The notes under the pieces were generated by a model that saw only the letters and a program-made list of their open reading frames with translations, ran no database searches and was not told where the DNA came from. 13,554 nt of DNA from Diplocarpon mali (lineage: Eukaryota > Ascomycota > Leotiomycetes > Helotiales > Drepanopezizaceae). Position numbers and translations under genes: made by a program. How positions within the stretch are numbered: the stretch's first letter is position 1; the number at the start of each line of letters is the position of its first letter. Shown in pieces: positions 1-8,512 of the stretch. The DNA lies in NCBI GenBank assembly GCA_024741835.1, contig JAENRP010000640.1, positions 1 to 13,554 on the forward strand, written 5' to 3'.

Positions 1-1429
1 GATTATTAAAAACTCTTATATAATTTAACTTTATATAGATCTTGCGGCTAAATAAGAGATTAATGCTTAGGTTAAGTATAAGAAGAACATTTTGCAAAAG
101 GAAAGAAACGCTAATAATATTTATCTTTACTATACCTATTAAGTCTATATATAACCTTCTAATTCTAACTTTAATAGAGTGCCTTTTTATTTTAATAAGC
201 GGGCCTTTAAATAAGTAGGATCTATTAATTATATATGCTATATAACTAGTATTATTATACTAATCGGATTCAAGGATCTTATAAAGATCGGCTTTTAAAA
301 CGTAGGCATCTTTATTATAATTATCGTTTGAATTATTAAAAGTGGATTTAAGTTTAGATAATCTACTATTATTATTAAAGGTATCTTTTAAAATTTTGGC
401 TAAATAGCCTTTTCCTTTACCTTTCCTTAGTAGTTGCGGCCTTCGGTAGGATAAGGGCAGTTTGCTTCTTAACTTTTGCTTTAATTGCTTTTTAATATTA
501 AAGCTAGCAACTATATTAATCAGTTGCCTTTTAACTTTATAATTAGTAATATTATAAGTACTATTATAGAAGTAGTATCCCTAATAAGCTCAAGGGCTTA
601 TCCTGCGCTCCTTCCTCTTCTTAGGCTTATTATTGCCTTATAACGCAGTATTTGCTAATTTAAAGCATCCTTTAAGGTTTTATTTAATAGTTTAAAAGAG
701 GTCGATCTTCTTATAGATCTTAAGGTTAGATTAGATAAGAAGAGATTGTTTTATAATAGCGAACTTAAGAAGAAGGCTATTAAGTAGGAAACTAAAAAGC
801 TGAGTTTCCTTAAAAGTTATAACTATCTTAGGATCTGTAGCTCTTACTCTCTTCTTTACTTTACGTAATATAGACTAGGTAGAATCTATATTTATATCTA
901 TATCTTTGCTATCTTTATCTTTTCTATATTAAAATGAAGTGATCTACTATAGTAGATACTAAGTATTAAAGGCAATTATTTAAAAGTATTTTACCTTTAA
1001 AGTATCCTATCTTATCTTTGCATTATTATGAACTTAAATAAAATCTTAGTCTTTATCGCTTAAACCTCTATTAATCTTAAGCTTGCATTTAGCTAAGGCT
1101 AGCTTATACTCCTTCTCCTTTTCTATATTTAAAATCTACCTTTAAGATTCTCGATTATTATCTATTAAAGCTTTTAAGCTAAGCTTATTTAATATATTTA
1201 GCAAATCCTTAATAGTTATATTAGCTATTAAAGTAGAAGTAGACGAATTAGTAAAGGAAGTATAAGGGGCTATTCTTATATATTTAATAAGTATCTTTTA
1301 AATTGCTATTTCAATGCCTTTGCTCTTAAAGTAAAGCTCTAAATCGTCGAACTATTATTGCTAGTTCTTTCGAGAGAGTTAGAGGTCTTTAGGCCTAGTG
1401 TTTCGATCGGAATCGGAAGCTATTGCCAT
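1..1429 (-). pseudogene. Element A Gag-protease, RIP-inactivated, 3' end outside window
   Basis: A single minus-strand frame runs from ATG at 1429-1427 to the window edge, about 475 codons. The N-terminus opens MAIASDSDRNTRP and continues into a Lys/Glu-rich helical Gag segment near residues 95-130. A decayed zinc knuckle lies at 577-539 with spacing CX2CX3HX4C, where Cys and His codons now read Tyr; element B keeps the first Cys at the matching position (12734-12736). A protease region follows: a candidate D-T-G at 253-245 now reads N-T-S, followed by the hydrophobic and Gly/Asn-Leu-Leu pattern typical of the end of copia protease. Stops replace Gln/Trp only, and I see no frameshift. It encodes no functional protein now. 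The start is chosen because it follows PBS and leader and opens the coding-like stretch. Confidence 0.78.
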
Positions 1430-1817
1430 TTCGAATAGAATTGCATTAAAAAATCAAATAAATTAAATAGTTAAAGGCACTCCTCCTATCGAAAAGTTAA
1501 AATAATTAAATAGCAGTTATTATAGAAGTATTAAATAGGGAGGAAGTCCTCTTATCGAAAAAGGGTTTTTAGGCTATAACGCAAGGAATCACACCTCCTA
1601 TAAAATATAATAAAGCAAGGAATTATACCTCTTATAGTACCAAAGGGTTATAAAGCAAGGAATCACACCTCTTATAATATAGGTTAGCTAAATAGGGAAT
1701 CACACCTCCTATTCGCCGATTGCTCGCCTTTTACTATAAGTCTCGTTCAACTTCCTATTAACAGTTGCGGCGCAAGTGCTTTCTAAAGGAAGTCAATAAT
1801 CTATTATCGGTCTATCC
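1430..1817 (-). other. Element A leader (5' UTR) between PBS and gag
   Basis: About 390 bp lie between the primer-binding site and the Gag ATG at 1429. I see no reading frame. The stretch contains the tandem repeats listed separately (1476-1712) and a slightly GC-richer segment at 1713-1800. In LTR retrotransposons this region normally carries dimerisation and packaging signals. Element B lacks it entirely, so it cannot be compared within the window. Confidence 0.6.
1476..1712 (-). repeat. Short tandem repeats in the element A leader
   Basis: Four copies of a ~20-bp unit, plus-strand form GGAATCACACCTCCTAT usually preceded by GCAA, occur at 1581-1601, 1615-1635, 1655-1675 and 1693-1712, spaced about 34-40 bp apart. 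Two more distant relatives with CTCCTCCTATCGAAAAG-like sequence are at 1476-1496 and 1542-1564. The second copy reads AATTATACC where the others read AATCACACC, two C-to-T changes at CpA, so RIP has acted on individual units. The role is unknown; a minisatellite or a leader RNA structure are both possible. Confidence 0.7.
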
Positions 1818-1830
1818 GGGGCTTATAACC
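1818..1830 (-). other. Primer-binding site (half-tRNA iMet type)
   Basis: Directly abutting the LTR end, the minus strand reads GGTTATAAGCCCC. Drosophila copia and yeast Ty5 prime reverse transcription from the anticodon region of initiator tRNA-Met, whose GGGCUCAUAACC stretch is complementary to GGTTATGAGCCC. The window sequence matches this apart from one G-to-A change, in a TpG context as RIP produces. The zero-base spacing from the LTR and the position before Gag support the call and set the element's orientation. Confidence 0.8.
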
Positions 1831-2025
1831 TATTAAGCTTAAGTAAGTCGGCGCAGTAGGTAACGGAGGCTTCTAAAGGTCGATAGTCGATATATTAGTA
1901 AGAGTTAAGGAAGGAAGGTTACCCCTTTCTTCCCTATAGTTATATACGTATTAATATCCTACTGATTAAGCAATAGGGTCATATGATAATACATCAGAGT
2001 GATAGCTGTATCACCTATCTCAACA
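1831..2025 (-). repeat. LTR 1 (5' LTR of element A)
   Basis: This is a 195-bp long terminal repeat, identical in length to the copies at 7997-8191 and 13127-13321. In minus orientation it begins TGTTGAG and ends CTTAATA; the terminal A at the second-last T/A pair fits RIP of the usual TG...CA ends. A TATA-like TATATAAC lies at 1946-1939 and a short hairpin (GTGATA/TATCAC) at 1999-2014. By hand alignment it differs from LTR 3 at about 12 sites and from LTR 2 at about 17, almost all transitions. Orientation is fixed by the primer-binding site abutting its lower-coordinate end. This copy keeps CAACA at its U3 edge, where the other two have TAATA. Confidence 0.9.
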
Positions 2026-2281
2026 TAGAGGCCCTATTAAAGAAGGAACTATAGACGACTTTAAAGGAGTCTTTAAAGACGAATTCTATAAGGCGATCGG
2101 CAGATCTTTAGCTGCTATTTTATATAGGAATAGAGATAGCTTAAGGACTTTAAGATAGAGTCTTCGATTATAAAGGTAGGCCCTAGTGAACTTTAGTAAA
2201 AGGCTAGAGGTACTGCTATTAAGATTTGGGAGGAGCTTTAATAGTCTTATAAGAAGCGATCTAGTAAAAGGAGTAGGCCTT
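2026..2281. other. Uncharacterised RIP-damaged stretch
   Basis: Between LTR 1 and the recognisable part of element C, no frame holds a motif I can name. Pieces of two plus-strand frames look coding-like, such as a WEEL-containing stretch near 2227, but they change frame. It may be an eroded 5' part of element C or unrelated debris into which A inserted. Confidence 0.4.
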
Positions 2282-4260
2282 AATAATATAATATCTTAAG
2301 TTGTAATACTAGCTTAAAGACTATAGGCTTAGGAGATAGAGCTACTTAGACTCTTAAAGGAACCTTTAATAATAATAAAAATAAAAGAGGAGACCTATAG
2401 AGAAAAGCGCAAAGAGGAACTCCCTCTTCTTAAGCAAAAGAGGATAAGACGCTTAAGCGTTAAGCAATAAGAGACTTTAAAAGTATATACTACTACTTTA
2501 GAGTATATACTCTTTTAAAGTAATATTGATTTACCTTACTCCTTATATGCATAAGAGTTTGTATTAACCTTTTAAGCAAACGAATAGATAAGAGAGGATA
2601 GGAAGGACTATTTAACGGTTTATATAATTATTAAAGCTATAGTTAATAGTTAGGCAAAGGATAAAGCGCAGTCTCTTAATTGCCTATAGCACTAAGGCTC
2701 TTTGCTAAAGCCTTTAAAAGGATGGCTAGACTTAGAAAAGCACCCTTTTAACAAACGATTTAAAGAAGGAGGGCGCTAGGAGATTAGGAATCTAGAATCT
2801 CAAAGTTGCTAGAAGATTATACAAAGGGACTACTTAAAGCCTCTACTAATACTATTAAAATGGGTTTTTACTTATAAGGTCAATAGCTCTAGCAAGCTTT
2901 TAAAGTGCTGATTACAGCTAGTTATATAAAGGGATCTTTAAGATAAAGCTTTAATTTTCTTAACTTACGCAGCCACGCTTGCAGCAAGGTCTTTTAAGGT
3001 ACTAATAGCTCTTACTGCGTACTTTAATATAGAACTAAAGTAGTTCGATATTATTAATGCGTTTATTAACGCTCCTAGAGACCTAAGGAGTACTCTAATC
3101 ATATACTTCCTATTAGATGGCTTTAAGCGCCTTAGTATAGTAGTAGAACTGGACTGCGCGCTCTATAAGCTGAAAGACTCTCTAGCGCTATAGTATAGGA
3201 ACTTCGTAAGAACGCTTAAGGGCCTTCAACTTAAGCTATTAGGCAAAGAGCCTTATATTTTTATAATAAAAGATTATATAGTCTTTATAGCATTTTATAT
3301 TAATAATATTTAAGTGTTATATAAGGCCTTTAACTTAAATTAAGCGACTCGTTTGATTAAAGACTTAAAGAGGGCGTATAAGCTTACTATTATAAGAGAT
3401 ATCTCCTAGTTCCTTAAAGTAAGGATTATTTAAAATAAGAAGGCAAAGAGGATCTCCTTAGTTTATAATATCTATATTGAAAAGATCGCTTAAAAGTTCG
3501 GAGCTAATATAAGGAGAGTGCCTAGTACTTTACTATTAAAGAAGGAGTTTATTAAGAACTTAGGGTAAGCTTCCTTAAAAAAGGTAAAGGAGTATTAAGA
3601 GAAAATAGGCTCTATTCTTTATATAGCGATTATAATACGCCTGGATATTGCGTTTATAATCTCTTAATTATCTTTCTTCTTAATTAATCTAAGCTTTAAA
3701 TACCTCTTAGCCGCGGACTAGACGCTTTAATACTTATATAATATATGCTTCTTAGGAATTGCTTATAGCTTTAAAGCTAGGGAATACCAATTGGTTGCGT
3801 GTTTAAATGCTTCTTTTAAAGATGATTAAGAGACCTACAGATCCTCTTAAGGATACGTCTTCTTTCTATTTAAAGGACCGATTATTTAAAAAGCGAATCG
3901 CTAAGCAACTATCACGCTCTCCTTTACTAAAGTAGAATTCTATAATATGGTTTCTATTATAAAGGAGATAATAGTTATAAAACGCCTTTTTAAGGAGATT
4001 CGTATAGACTCCCTTATTAAATGGAATATATATTATAATAATTAATAGACGATTCGGCTAATTATTATAAAGAATAAAAAGATTAAGATAAGCCTTTAAT
4101 ATATTAAAATTAGTAATATATAGATCTGCTAAGAGTACTAAAGAGGAAGCTTTTAAATAATCTACCTTCTTACTAGAGAGATATATATAGATAGGCTTAT
4201 TAAGAACCTAAACTGTTAGAAGTTTAAAAGCTTCGTTTATTTATTAAACCTTTAGAGTTT
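2282..4260 (+). pseudogene. Ty1/copia element C, RT-RNase H portion of Pol, RIP-inactivated
   Basis: One plus-strand frame (codon starts = 2 mod 3) can be followed across about 660 codons. The RT entry segment with HPF...KRFKE lies at 2741-2780, the KWVF motif at 2858-2869, the helix before the catalytic core at ~2960-3040, NAFINAP at ~3056-3080, LYKLKDS (normally LYGLKQS) at 3161-3181, and the catalytic YVDDI as YINNI at 3296-3310. RNase H follows from ~3700, with the TKVEFY (normally T.AEY) motif at ~3926 and KRLFKEI near 3982. Both catalytic RT aspartates read Asn, and many Gln/Trp codons are stops. Gag, protease and most integrase are missing and no LTR of its own is visible. The RT motifs differ from those of element B, so it is a second copia family. 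Its 3' boundary is approximate. Confidence 0.87.
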
Positions 4261-4525
4261 CTAAATAATCGTTTAGCAACTCGCACTTACTATTAAGTAG
4301 TCACTTATTATTAAAAGACTTATACTTATAAGCTTTTACTCTTTTACAATTATATTTATTTATTTTCTTTTATAAAGTGTATTATAAAAGCTTCTCCTTT
4401 TTTAAAAATATAAGAATAGGTAATATTCTTAAGCTGCTATTATAGGGCGCGACCCTTTCTTAGATCCTCCTAGCTAAGGCCAGGAGCTGCGAAGCTATAG
4501 CTATAAGCTTTGTATAAATCTCCTT
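4261..4525. other. No gene seen; short hairpin at 4466-4484
   Basis: This stretch lies downstream of the element C RNase H and may be its 3' UTR or LTR remnant. GC content rises after ~4446. A near-perfect stem (TCCTAGC / GCCAGGA) sits around 4466-4484; its one mismatch would pair if an A were restored to G. No motif, frame or RNA gene is recognisable. Confidence 0.4.
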
Positions 4526-4870
4526 TTAAAAGAGGCCTAGAGGCACTCCCTCGGCCATAGGCCTGCCGGCGAATATACTAGCGATAGCAGGGGCGAAGGC
4601 AAGGGGTGCGGCAGGGGCGATAGGGGCGAGGACGGCAAGGGCGGTAGCGATAGTAGAAGCGGCAATAGCAGAAGTAAGGATAGGAGAGATAAAGGGAAAT
4701 ATTATAATAGCGGCTGCGATAGTAGCAGCAGATAGGATAGGAGCGGCGGCAGTAATAGCAAGGGCGAATAGGTTTAAGCTAAAGGGGCTAGGAGCGAATG
4801 AGAATAGTACGCTAAGAGCAAGAGAGGCAGTAGTACTACCACTCGTAAGAGTAGCGGGCCCTCCTAGCAC
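4526..4870 (-). CDS. Doubtful 114-aa Ala-rich ORF in a GC-rich low-complexity island
   Basis: An open minus-strand frame starts at ATG 4870-4868 and ends at the stop at 4526-4528. The product is almost all Ala, Ile, Leu, Pro, Ser and Thr, with hydrophobic runs in the middle and no charged clusters, catalytic motif or clear domain. The DNA is a degenerate run of GGGGCGA/GGCGATAG-type triplets read from the other strand. Such a composition contains few CAA, CAG, CGA or TGG codons, so RIP would hardly create stops, and openness alone is weak evidence for a gene. There is no recognisable ribosome-entry context, promoter or neighbour. It may be shadow coding of a low-complexity repeat, or a remnant of a transposon-borne Gly/Arg- or Ala-rich protein. 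I do not recognise a family. Confidence 0.2.
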   Translation of the reverse strand: MLGGPATLTSGSTTASLALSVLFSFAPSPFSLNLFALAITAAAPILSAATIAAAIIIFPFISPILTSAIAASTIATALAVLAPIAPAAPLAFAPAIASIFAGRPMAEGVPLGLF

Positions 4871-5206
4871 TAGGGTCTAATCGCTCCTATCTTTTAAAAT
4901 TAGCTTAGAACTTAATAAGACTTAATAAACGTATTATAAAAGCTCTAGAGCGCACCCTTTATTATATTAAGCAATAGTACTACCTCCTTCTTAAAGGCGC
5001 CGCGGGCGTAAGCTGATATAATAGCCTTTTAAAAGGCGAGAAGAGGGCCGCTAGCCTATTAGTAGCTATTGCTTAGTATAGTATAATAAATGCAACGCGT
5101 ACTAAAGGTGCTATTAAAGCATTAATAATCGAGATTGCTAGTACTCTTGCGTGAAATATAGCGCACGTACGCGTTATTATATTCTATTATAGGCTCTGGC
5201 ATATAA
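4871..5206. other. No gene seen; palindrome and short inverted repeat
   Basis: Mixed AT-rich and GC-rich sequence without a coding signal. A perfect 14-bp palindrome GCCTTTTAAAAGGC is at 5024-5037. A 10-bp inverted repeat pairs TAAGCAATAG at 4968-4977 with CTATTGCTTA at 5066-5075, flanking that palindrome and a CGCCGCGGGCG block. Alternating GCGCACGTACGCG lies near 5161. No terminal motif of a DNA transposon can be assigned. Confidence 0.4.
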
Positions 5207-5281
5207 TGCGCAGCAGGGGCGAGGCTCTTAGGCGGCGGCGGTAGCGGCGGCGGCAGGGGCAGCAGGGACAGCGGCGGCGGC
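5207..5281. repeat. GGC-type trinucleotide low-complexity repeat
   Basis: A run of GGC, GCA and GGG triplets, most regular at 5231-5281, sits in otherwise AT-rich DNA. Such tracts contain few CpA sites and can escape RIP. It resembles the composition of the island at 4540-4860, so both may derive from one Gly/Ala-coding or simple-repeat source. Confidence 0.65.
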
Positions 5282-5889
5282 TTATTGCCTAGTAGGCGCT
5301 AGGACAACTAGGCCGGGGTTCCTACTCTTTAAGGAGCGCTAGCGACCTAGCGCAAAGTTAGTACAACGACTTAAGGTATAAAGACTTTAAGGGTCTTACT
5401 TTATAAGGGCGGCCGGGGCCACGATAAGTAGGAGTTCCTTTTATATTTAAAAAATTATTAGTATAAAGACGATATTTTTAAATAATAAAGGAGGGTTGTT
5501 TTTAAAAAAAGGGAAGGAGAACCTCTGCGATGGAAATACTCTATAGGAAGCCTAATAGAGCATTAGCGTAGAATTGCGAAGATTCTTAAGCGCGCTTATT
5601 GCCTATAGTAACCCTTCTCATTTTAGAAGGAATAACCTTTAAAGGGGCAGTATATAAGATAGAGCTTCTTTTTATTACAACTGCTATTCTTTCTTTTATT
5701 TTATCTATATAGCTAAGCGATTCTAGGAGCATCGCCTAACTAAGGGGTATATTGTATAGAATAGGCAGAGTCTCTACTTATTCTAAAGACCCTCTATATG
5801 ACTCTACTAAGTTATAGACTCTCCCTTTTCTTTCCGAAGTCTCCTTACCATATATACATTAGATAATAATATAATCAATTATCTTCTCC
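5282..5889. other. No gene identified
   Basis: GC-richer up to ~5440, with repeated AGCGCTAGCGACCTAGCGC-type short inverted motifs near 5335-5352, then AT-rich. The minus-strand frame described at 5890-6630 may extend down to about 5640: there it is lysine-rich, with stops mostly at positions where Gln would be plausible, but no motif supports the extension. Confidence 0.35.
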
Positions 5890-6630
5890 TACTTCTGCGA
5901 GCCTCCTGAGCGACCCAATGAAGGCCCTCCAGCCGACCGCACCACACTTTAGCTATTGTTTTTACAAGTGGTACTAGAGCTGGCGTTTATTAATTAGTAG
6001 CTTCTTACTATTAGTATAACTCGTAGTAGCTTTGCAATATTCTCTAGTCCTATCCTTCTACTATTTTTTCAAGCTATAGCGGTTCTATTTCTAGATCCAG
6101 CAGGTATAGAGCTTCGTTCTTATAAAGCAGAGCTTGATTTCCTATCTTTATAGTATACAGTTTAGGGTTATTAACCTGTCTTAGCTTCTTTATATGCTTC
6201 TAGAGCCGCAGAAATTCGGCCTGAAACTCTAGCTTAGCGTACTAAATGCGCTATGACTTCCTATCTTAGAGCATAACTCTACTAGAGCTAAGCTCCTGAG
6301 CTTCTTTTTGCTAGTATTCGCTTATATTGACTAGGATAGTAGGAAGTATAGGTTCTATTGGTTAGCTAGGAGCGTTAGAACGTCGAGTCAGATCGTATAA
6401 TAAGTATAAGCGAAGGAGAATGGATGAAAATAGTAGTAAAACCTCTTTAAGAAGCCTTTAAATATAGTGGATTTTTGATCGTTTGCTCTTAAGAGTCGCG
6501 AATAGTGCTGATAACTGTTGTGCTGTATTTAGAGGTGGATTCCTAGTAGTGGCAGAAGCTTGTAAAATTCTACTCTAACTGTATATCTGAGCTCCCTTTA
6601 TAGAAGTGCTCCGTGGTCACTTCAGGGGTA
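5890..6630 (-). pseudogene. Unidentified decayed coding sequence
   Basis: A minus-strand frame (first bases = 1 mod 3) can be read from about 6630 to 5890, roughly 245 codons, without a frame change. Its stops are TAG/TAA in Gln-rich surroundings, plus a TGA, as RIP produces. Composition is protein-like: an N-terminal basic/polar part, a hydrophobic Leu-rich stretch near 6450-6400, then a long Glu/Lys/Gln-rich helix-forming section with coiled-coil character at ~6320-6190. The C-terminal part keeps Trp, Cys and His (VWCGRLEGLHWV at 5947-5912). CpA is better preserved here than in neighbours. I recognise no family; a transposase accessory protein, a Gag of another element or a decayed host gene are all possible. 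The opposite strand also has short open stretches, so strand assignment is not certain. Confidence 0.35.
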
Positions 6631-6676
6631 CATTACATAAGCCAGTCCTCAGAGGCCTCAGCGCCTGAGGCTCCTT

Positions 6677-7996
6677 ATGGCGCAACAAAAAGGAAATATT
6701 AATCCTAATTAGTAATCTACTAATATTAATACTATAAGGTACTAAGGAAATGGTAATAGAAGAAGATTAATCTGCAACTTTTGTAATAATAAGGAACCCA
6801 ATTGCCCTTTATATAAGTATTATAACAAATATCCTCTTTTCTAACGTTTTATTAATACTAAGGTTATATATATTAATAAGTATAGGATGCTTTATATTAA
6901 AGATTCTAGGCCAGACGCTATCCTTATTAAAAAGCACTAGAATCGCTTATAGTTATAGACTATTCGAACGATAATATATAATATAAAATAGGATAAGAAT
7001 TTGGTCGAACGATAGCGTATTATAAATATAAACGCTAAAATTCCAACTTATATATATATAGGTCTAATTAGCAATCTACCTAAGGGAGTTCTTAAGGACC
7101 TAGCTTCTGATTAAATAGCTATAGAAGTCAAAAGCATCTTTATCTTAGGATAGGTTAATAATAATATTTCAGCTAATATTAATACTACTTTTGTATTTAA
7201 GAACCCTTAGAATTCTTAGCGTCCTTTTAGATCTTCTACTTTACTAATACTAACGAAACTAGTTAAAGTCCAGAAATTAGCGCGCGCAACTTAAGAATCT
7301 TAATATAGAGTCTAAACGCTAAAAGATACCTAATAGTTTAAAACTATAGTAGACGAAGATAAAGCCGATATAGTAGACGATTTAATTAAAGAAGTTATAA
7401 ATAAAGATAGCTTTAAGCTTAAAGATTAAGAAGTTGAAGTAACTGCGTAGACCCCTGACCCTAAGCGAAAGAGACAAATATTGAAACAGGAAAAATTCGT
7501 TAATAAATACGCCAGTTCTACTGCAATAGAGAAAGCTATAGAGAATGTTATAGCTTAGCAAATAAACCTTATATTTAAAGACCTATTTAGTTTAATTAAA
7601 CAGTTTGATAAAGTACTAGGAGAATATATCCTAATAGCCTTTAAAGATTTAAATAATAATAAGGAAATGGAAATTATAATATAAAAGAACTTTGAAAAGT
7701 ATCTAGCCTTAATCAAATGTCTTTAAATTATAAAAGATAAAGGAATCTAAAGGTACTATAATACTATAGCAATAGCTTTAATATCTTAGAATATTAATTG
7801 AAATTGTTTAGCAATAGTAATAAAAAGCCTTATTATTATTTATTTTATAGAAGAATCAGTTAAAGCAAAGGCTTTAATCGATTATAGTTTAAAAGTTAAT
7901 GCGATAATTAGAAAAGTAGTAAAAATAACTTAATTAATAATCGTTAGTAATCGACTCCTTATTTATTCGACTATCTTTAGATCGAAATACAATTTT
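6677..7996 (+). pseudogene. Gypsy-like retroelement Gag-protease fragment, RIP-inactivated
   Basis: One plus-strand frame (2 mod 3) runs from a possible ATG at 6677 to the edge of LTR 2, 440 codons. After a Gln/Asn-rich start it has a Cys-rich segment (CNFC at 6773-6784, another Cys at 6803), then an acidic middle part with repeated D/E clusters (~7340-7420). A helical segment follows near 7500-7650, of the kind preceding the protease in fungal gypsy elements. A retropepsin-like motif is at 7871-7900, where ALIDYSLKVNAI stands in place of A.(V/I)DSGSE.N.I. Stops replace Gln/Trp only. It breaks off exactly where LTR 2 begins, and the RT/IN part is nowhere in the window. The gypsy assignment rests on motif order and is moderately secure; the ATG is a guess. 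Confidence 0.55.
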
Positions 7997-8191
7997 TATT
8001 AAGCTTAAGTGAGTCGGCGCAATAGGTAACGGAAACTTCTAGAGGTCGATAGTCGATATATTAGTAAGAGTTAAGGAAGGAAGGTTACCCCTTTCTTCCC
8101 TATAGCTATATACGTATTAATATCCTACTAACTAAGCAATAGGGTTATATAATAATATATTGAAGTGATAGCTGTATTACCTATCTTAATA
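7997..8191 (-). repeat. LTR 2 (3' LTR of element B)
   Basis: A 195-bp LTR of the same family as 1831-2025 and 13127-13321. In minus orientation it follows the element B polypurine-like tract, placing it as the 3' LTR. Of about 17 differences from LTR 3 counted by hand, about 16 are transitions and about 15 of those have A/T here and G/C in LTR 3, so this is the most RIP-damaged of the three copies. Confidence 0.9.
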
Positions 8192-8200
8192 CCCTTACTT
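8192..8200 (-). other. Probable polypurine tract of element B
   Basis: The minus strand reads AAGTAAGGG immediately before the LTR. LTR retrotransposons start plus-strand synthesis from a purine run abutting the 3' LTR; here the single T would be explained poorly by RIP but is tolerated in some tracts. Position is the main evidence. Confidence 0.55.
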
Positions 8201-8512
8201 AGACCTTACTCCGATTGACCTATAGTTAGGATAATAATAACTATCCTTTTATACTAATCTAACTCTTAAGTATCTCTTTAAATTAAAAACAATTAATTAA
8301 TAGTAACCTTTATTAAAATTATTAAACTCTATTCGTAAGGTAGGACTAGGAGTCAATTTTCCTAAAAGCGTTCCTTTATAAGACCATATGACTTAACTCG
8401 CGGTCTAAGCCTAAGAGTCGATCCAAAAAACTTTCTTTTATAAGACTATATGACCTAACTTATAAGGCAGGCCTAGGAGTTATCCTTAAGCCTGCTAAGC
8501 CCTTACTATCTT
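8201..8512 (-). other. Element B 3' untranslated region with a ~62-bp direct repeat
   Basis: Between the last recognisable RNase H codons and the 3' LTR I see no conserved domain. Two direct repeats with TTATAAGACYATATGACY lie at 8373-8424 and 8435-8485, offset 62 bp. The core CCTARGAGTY occurs at about 8345-8354, 8410-8419 and 8472-8481; it resembles the core of the array at 11601-12062 but falls here in all three frames, so it is not translated in register. Confidence 0.55.

Larger units (their letters stand above)
1..2025 (-). mobile_element. Ty1/copia element A, 5' portion (leaves the window at left)
   Basis: Reading on the minus strand from 2025 downward, the order is LTR, primer-binding site, leader, Gag start, zinc knuckle and protease, which is the standard 5' order of a Ty1/copia LTR retrotransposon. 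Integrase, RT and the 3' LTR would lie left of position 1. No target-site duplication can be tested because only one end is present; the five bases outside the LTR are tagag (2026-2030). It belongs to the same family as element B (7997-13321): the LTRs are the same length and the 967 bp at the window start match B without net indels. It is RIP-damaged and should not be mobile. Confidence 0.85.

Noticed and set aside
1831..2025. The 195-bp repeat as a MITE or as the LTR of plus-strand element C
   Set aside because: A primer-binding site abuts its lower end and a purine tract abuts LTR 2 on the minus strand, matching elements A and B. Nothing matching a PBS follows on the plus strand.
6641..6676. 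Hairpin CCTCAG/CTGAGG as a transposon terminal repeat or terminator
   Set aside because: Only a 6-bp stem at 6657-6671, with no matching copy at the other end of any element and no flanking duplication.
5990..6680. Plus-strand reading of 5990-6680 as the N-terminus of the gypsy Gag
   Set aside because: It has several stops outside Gln/Trp-like contexts and a less protein-like composition than the minus frame, and it does not join the 6677 frame in register. It cannot be fully excluded.
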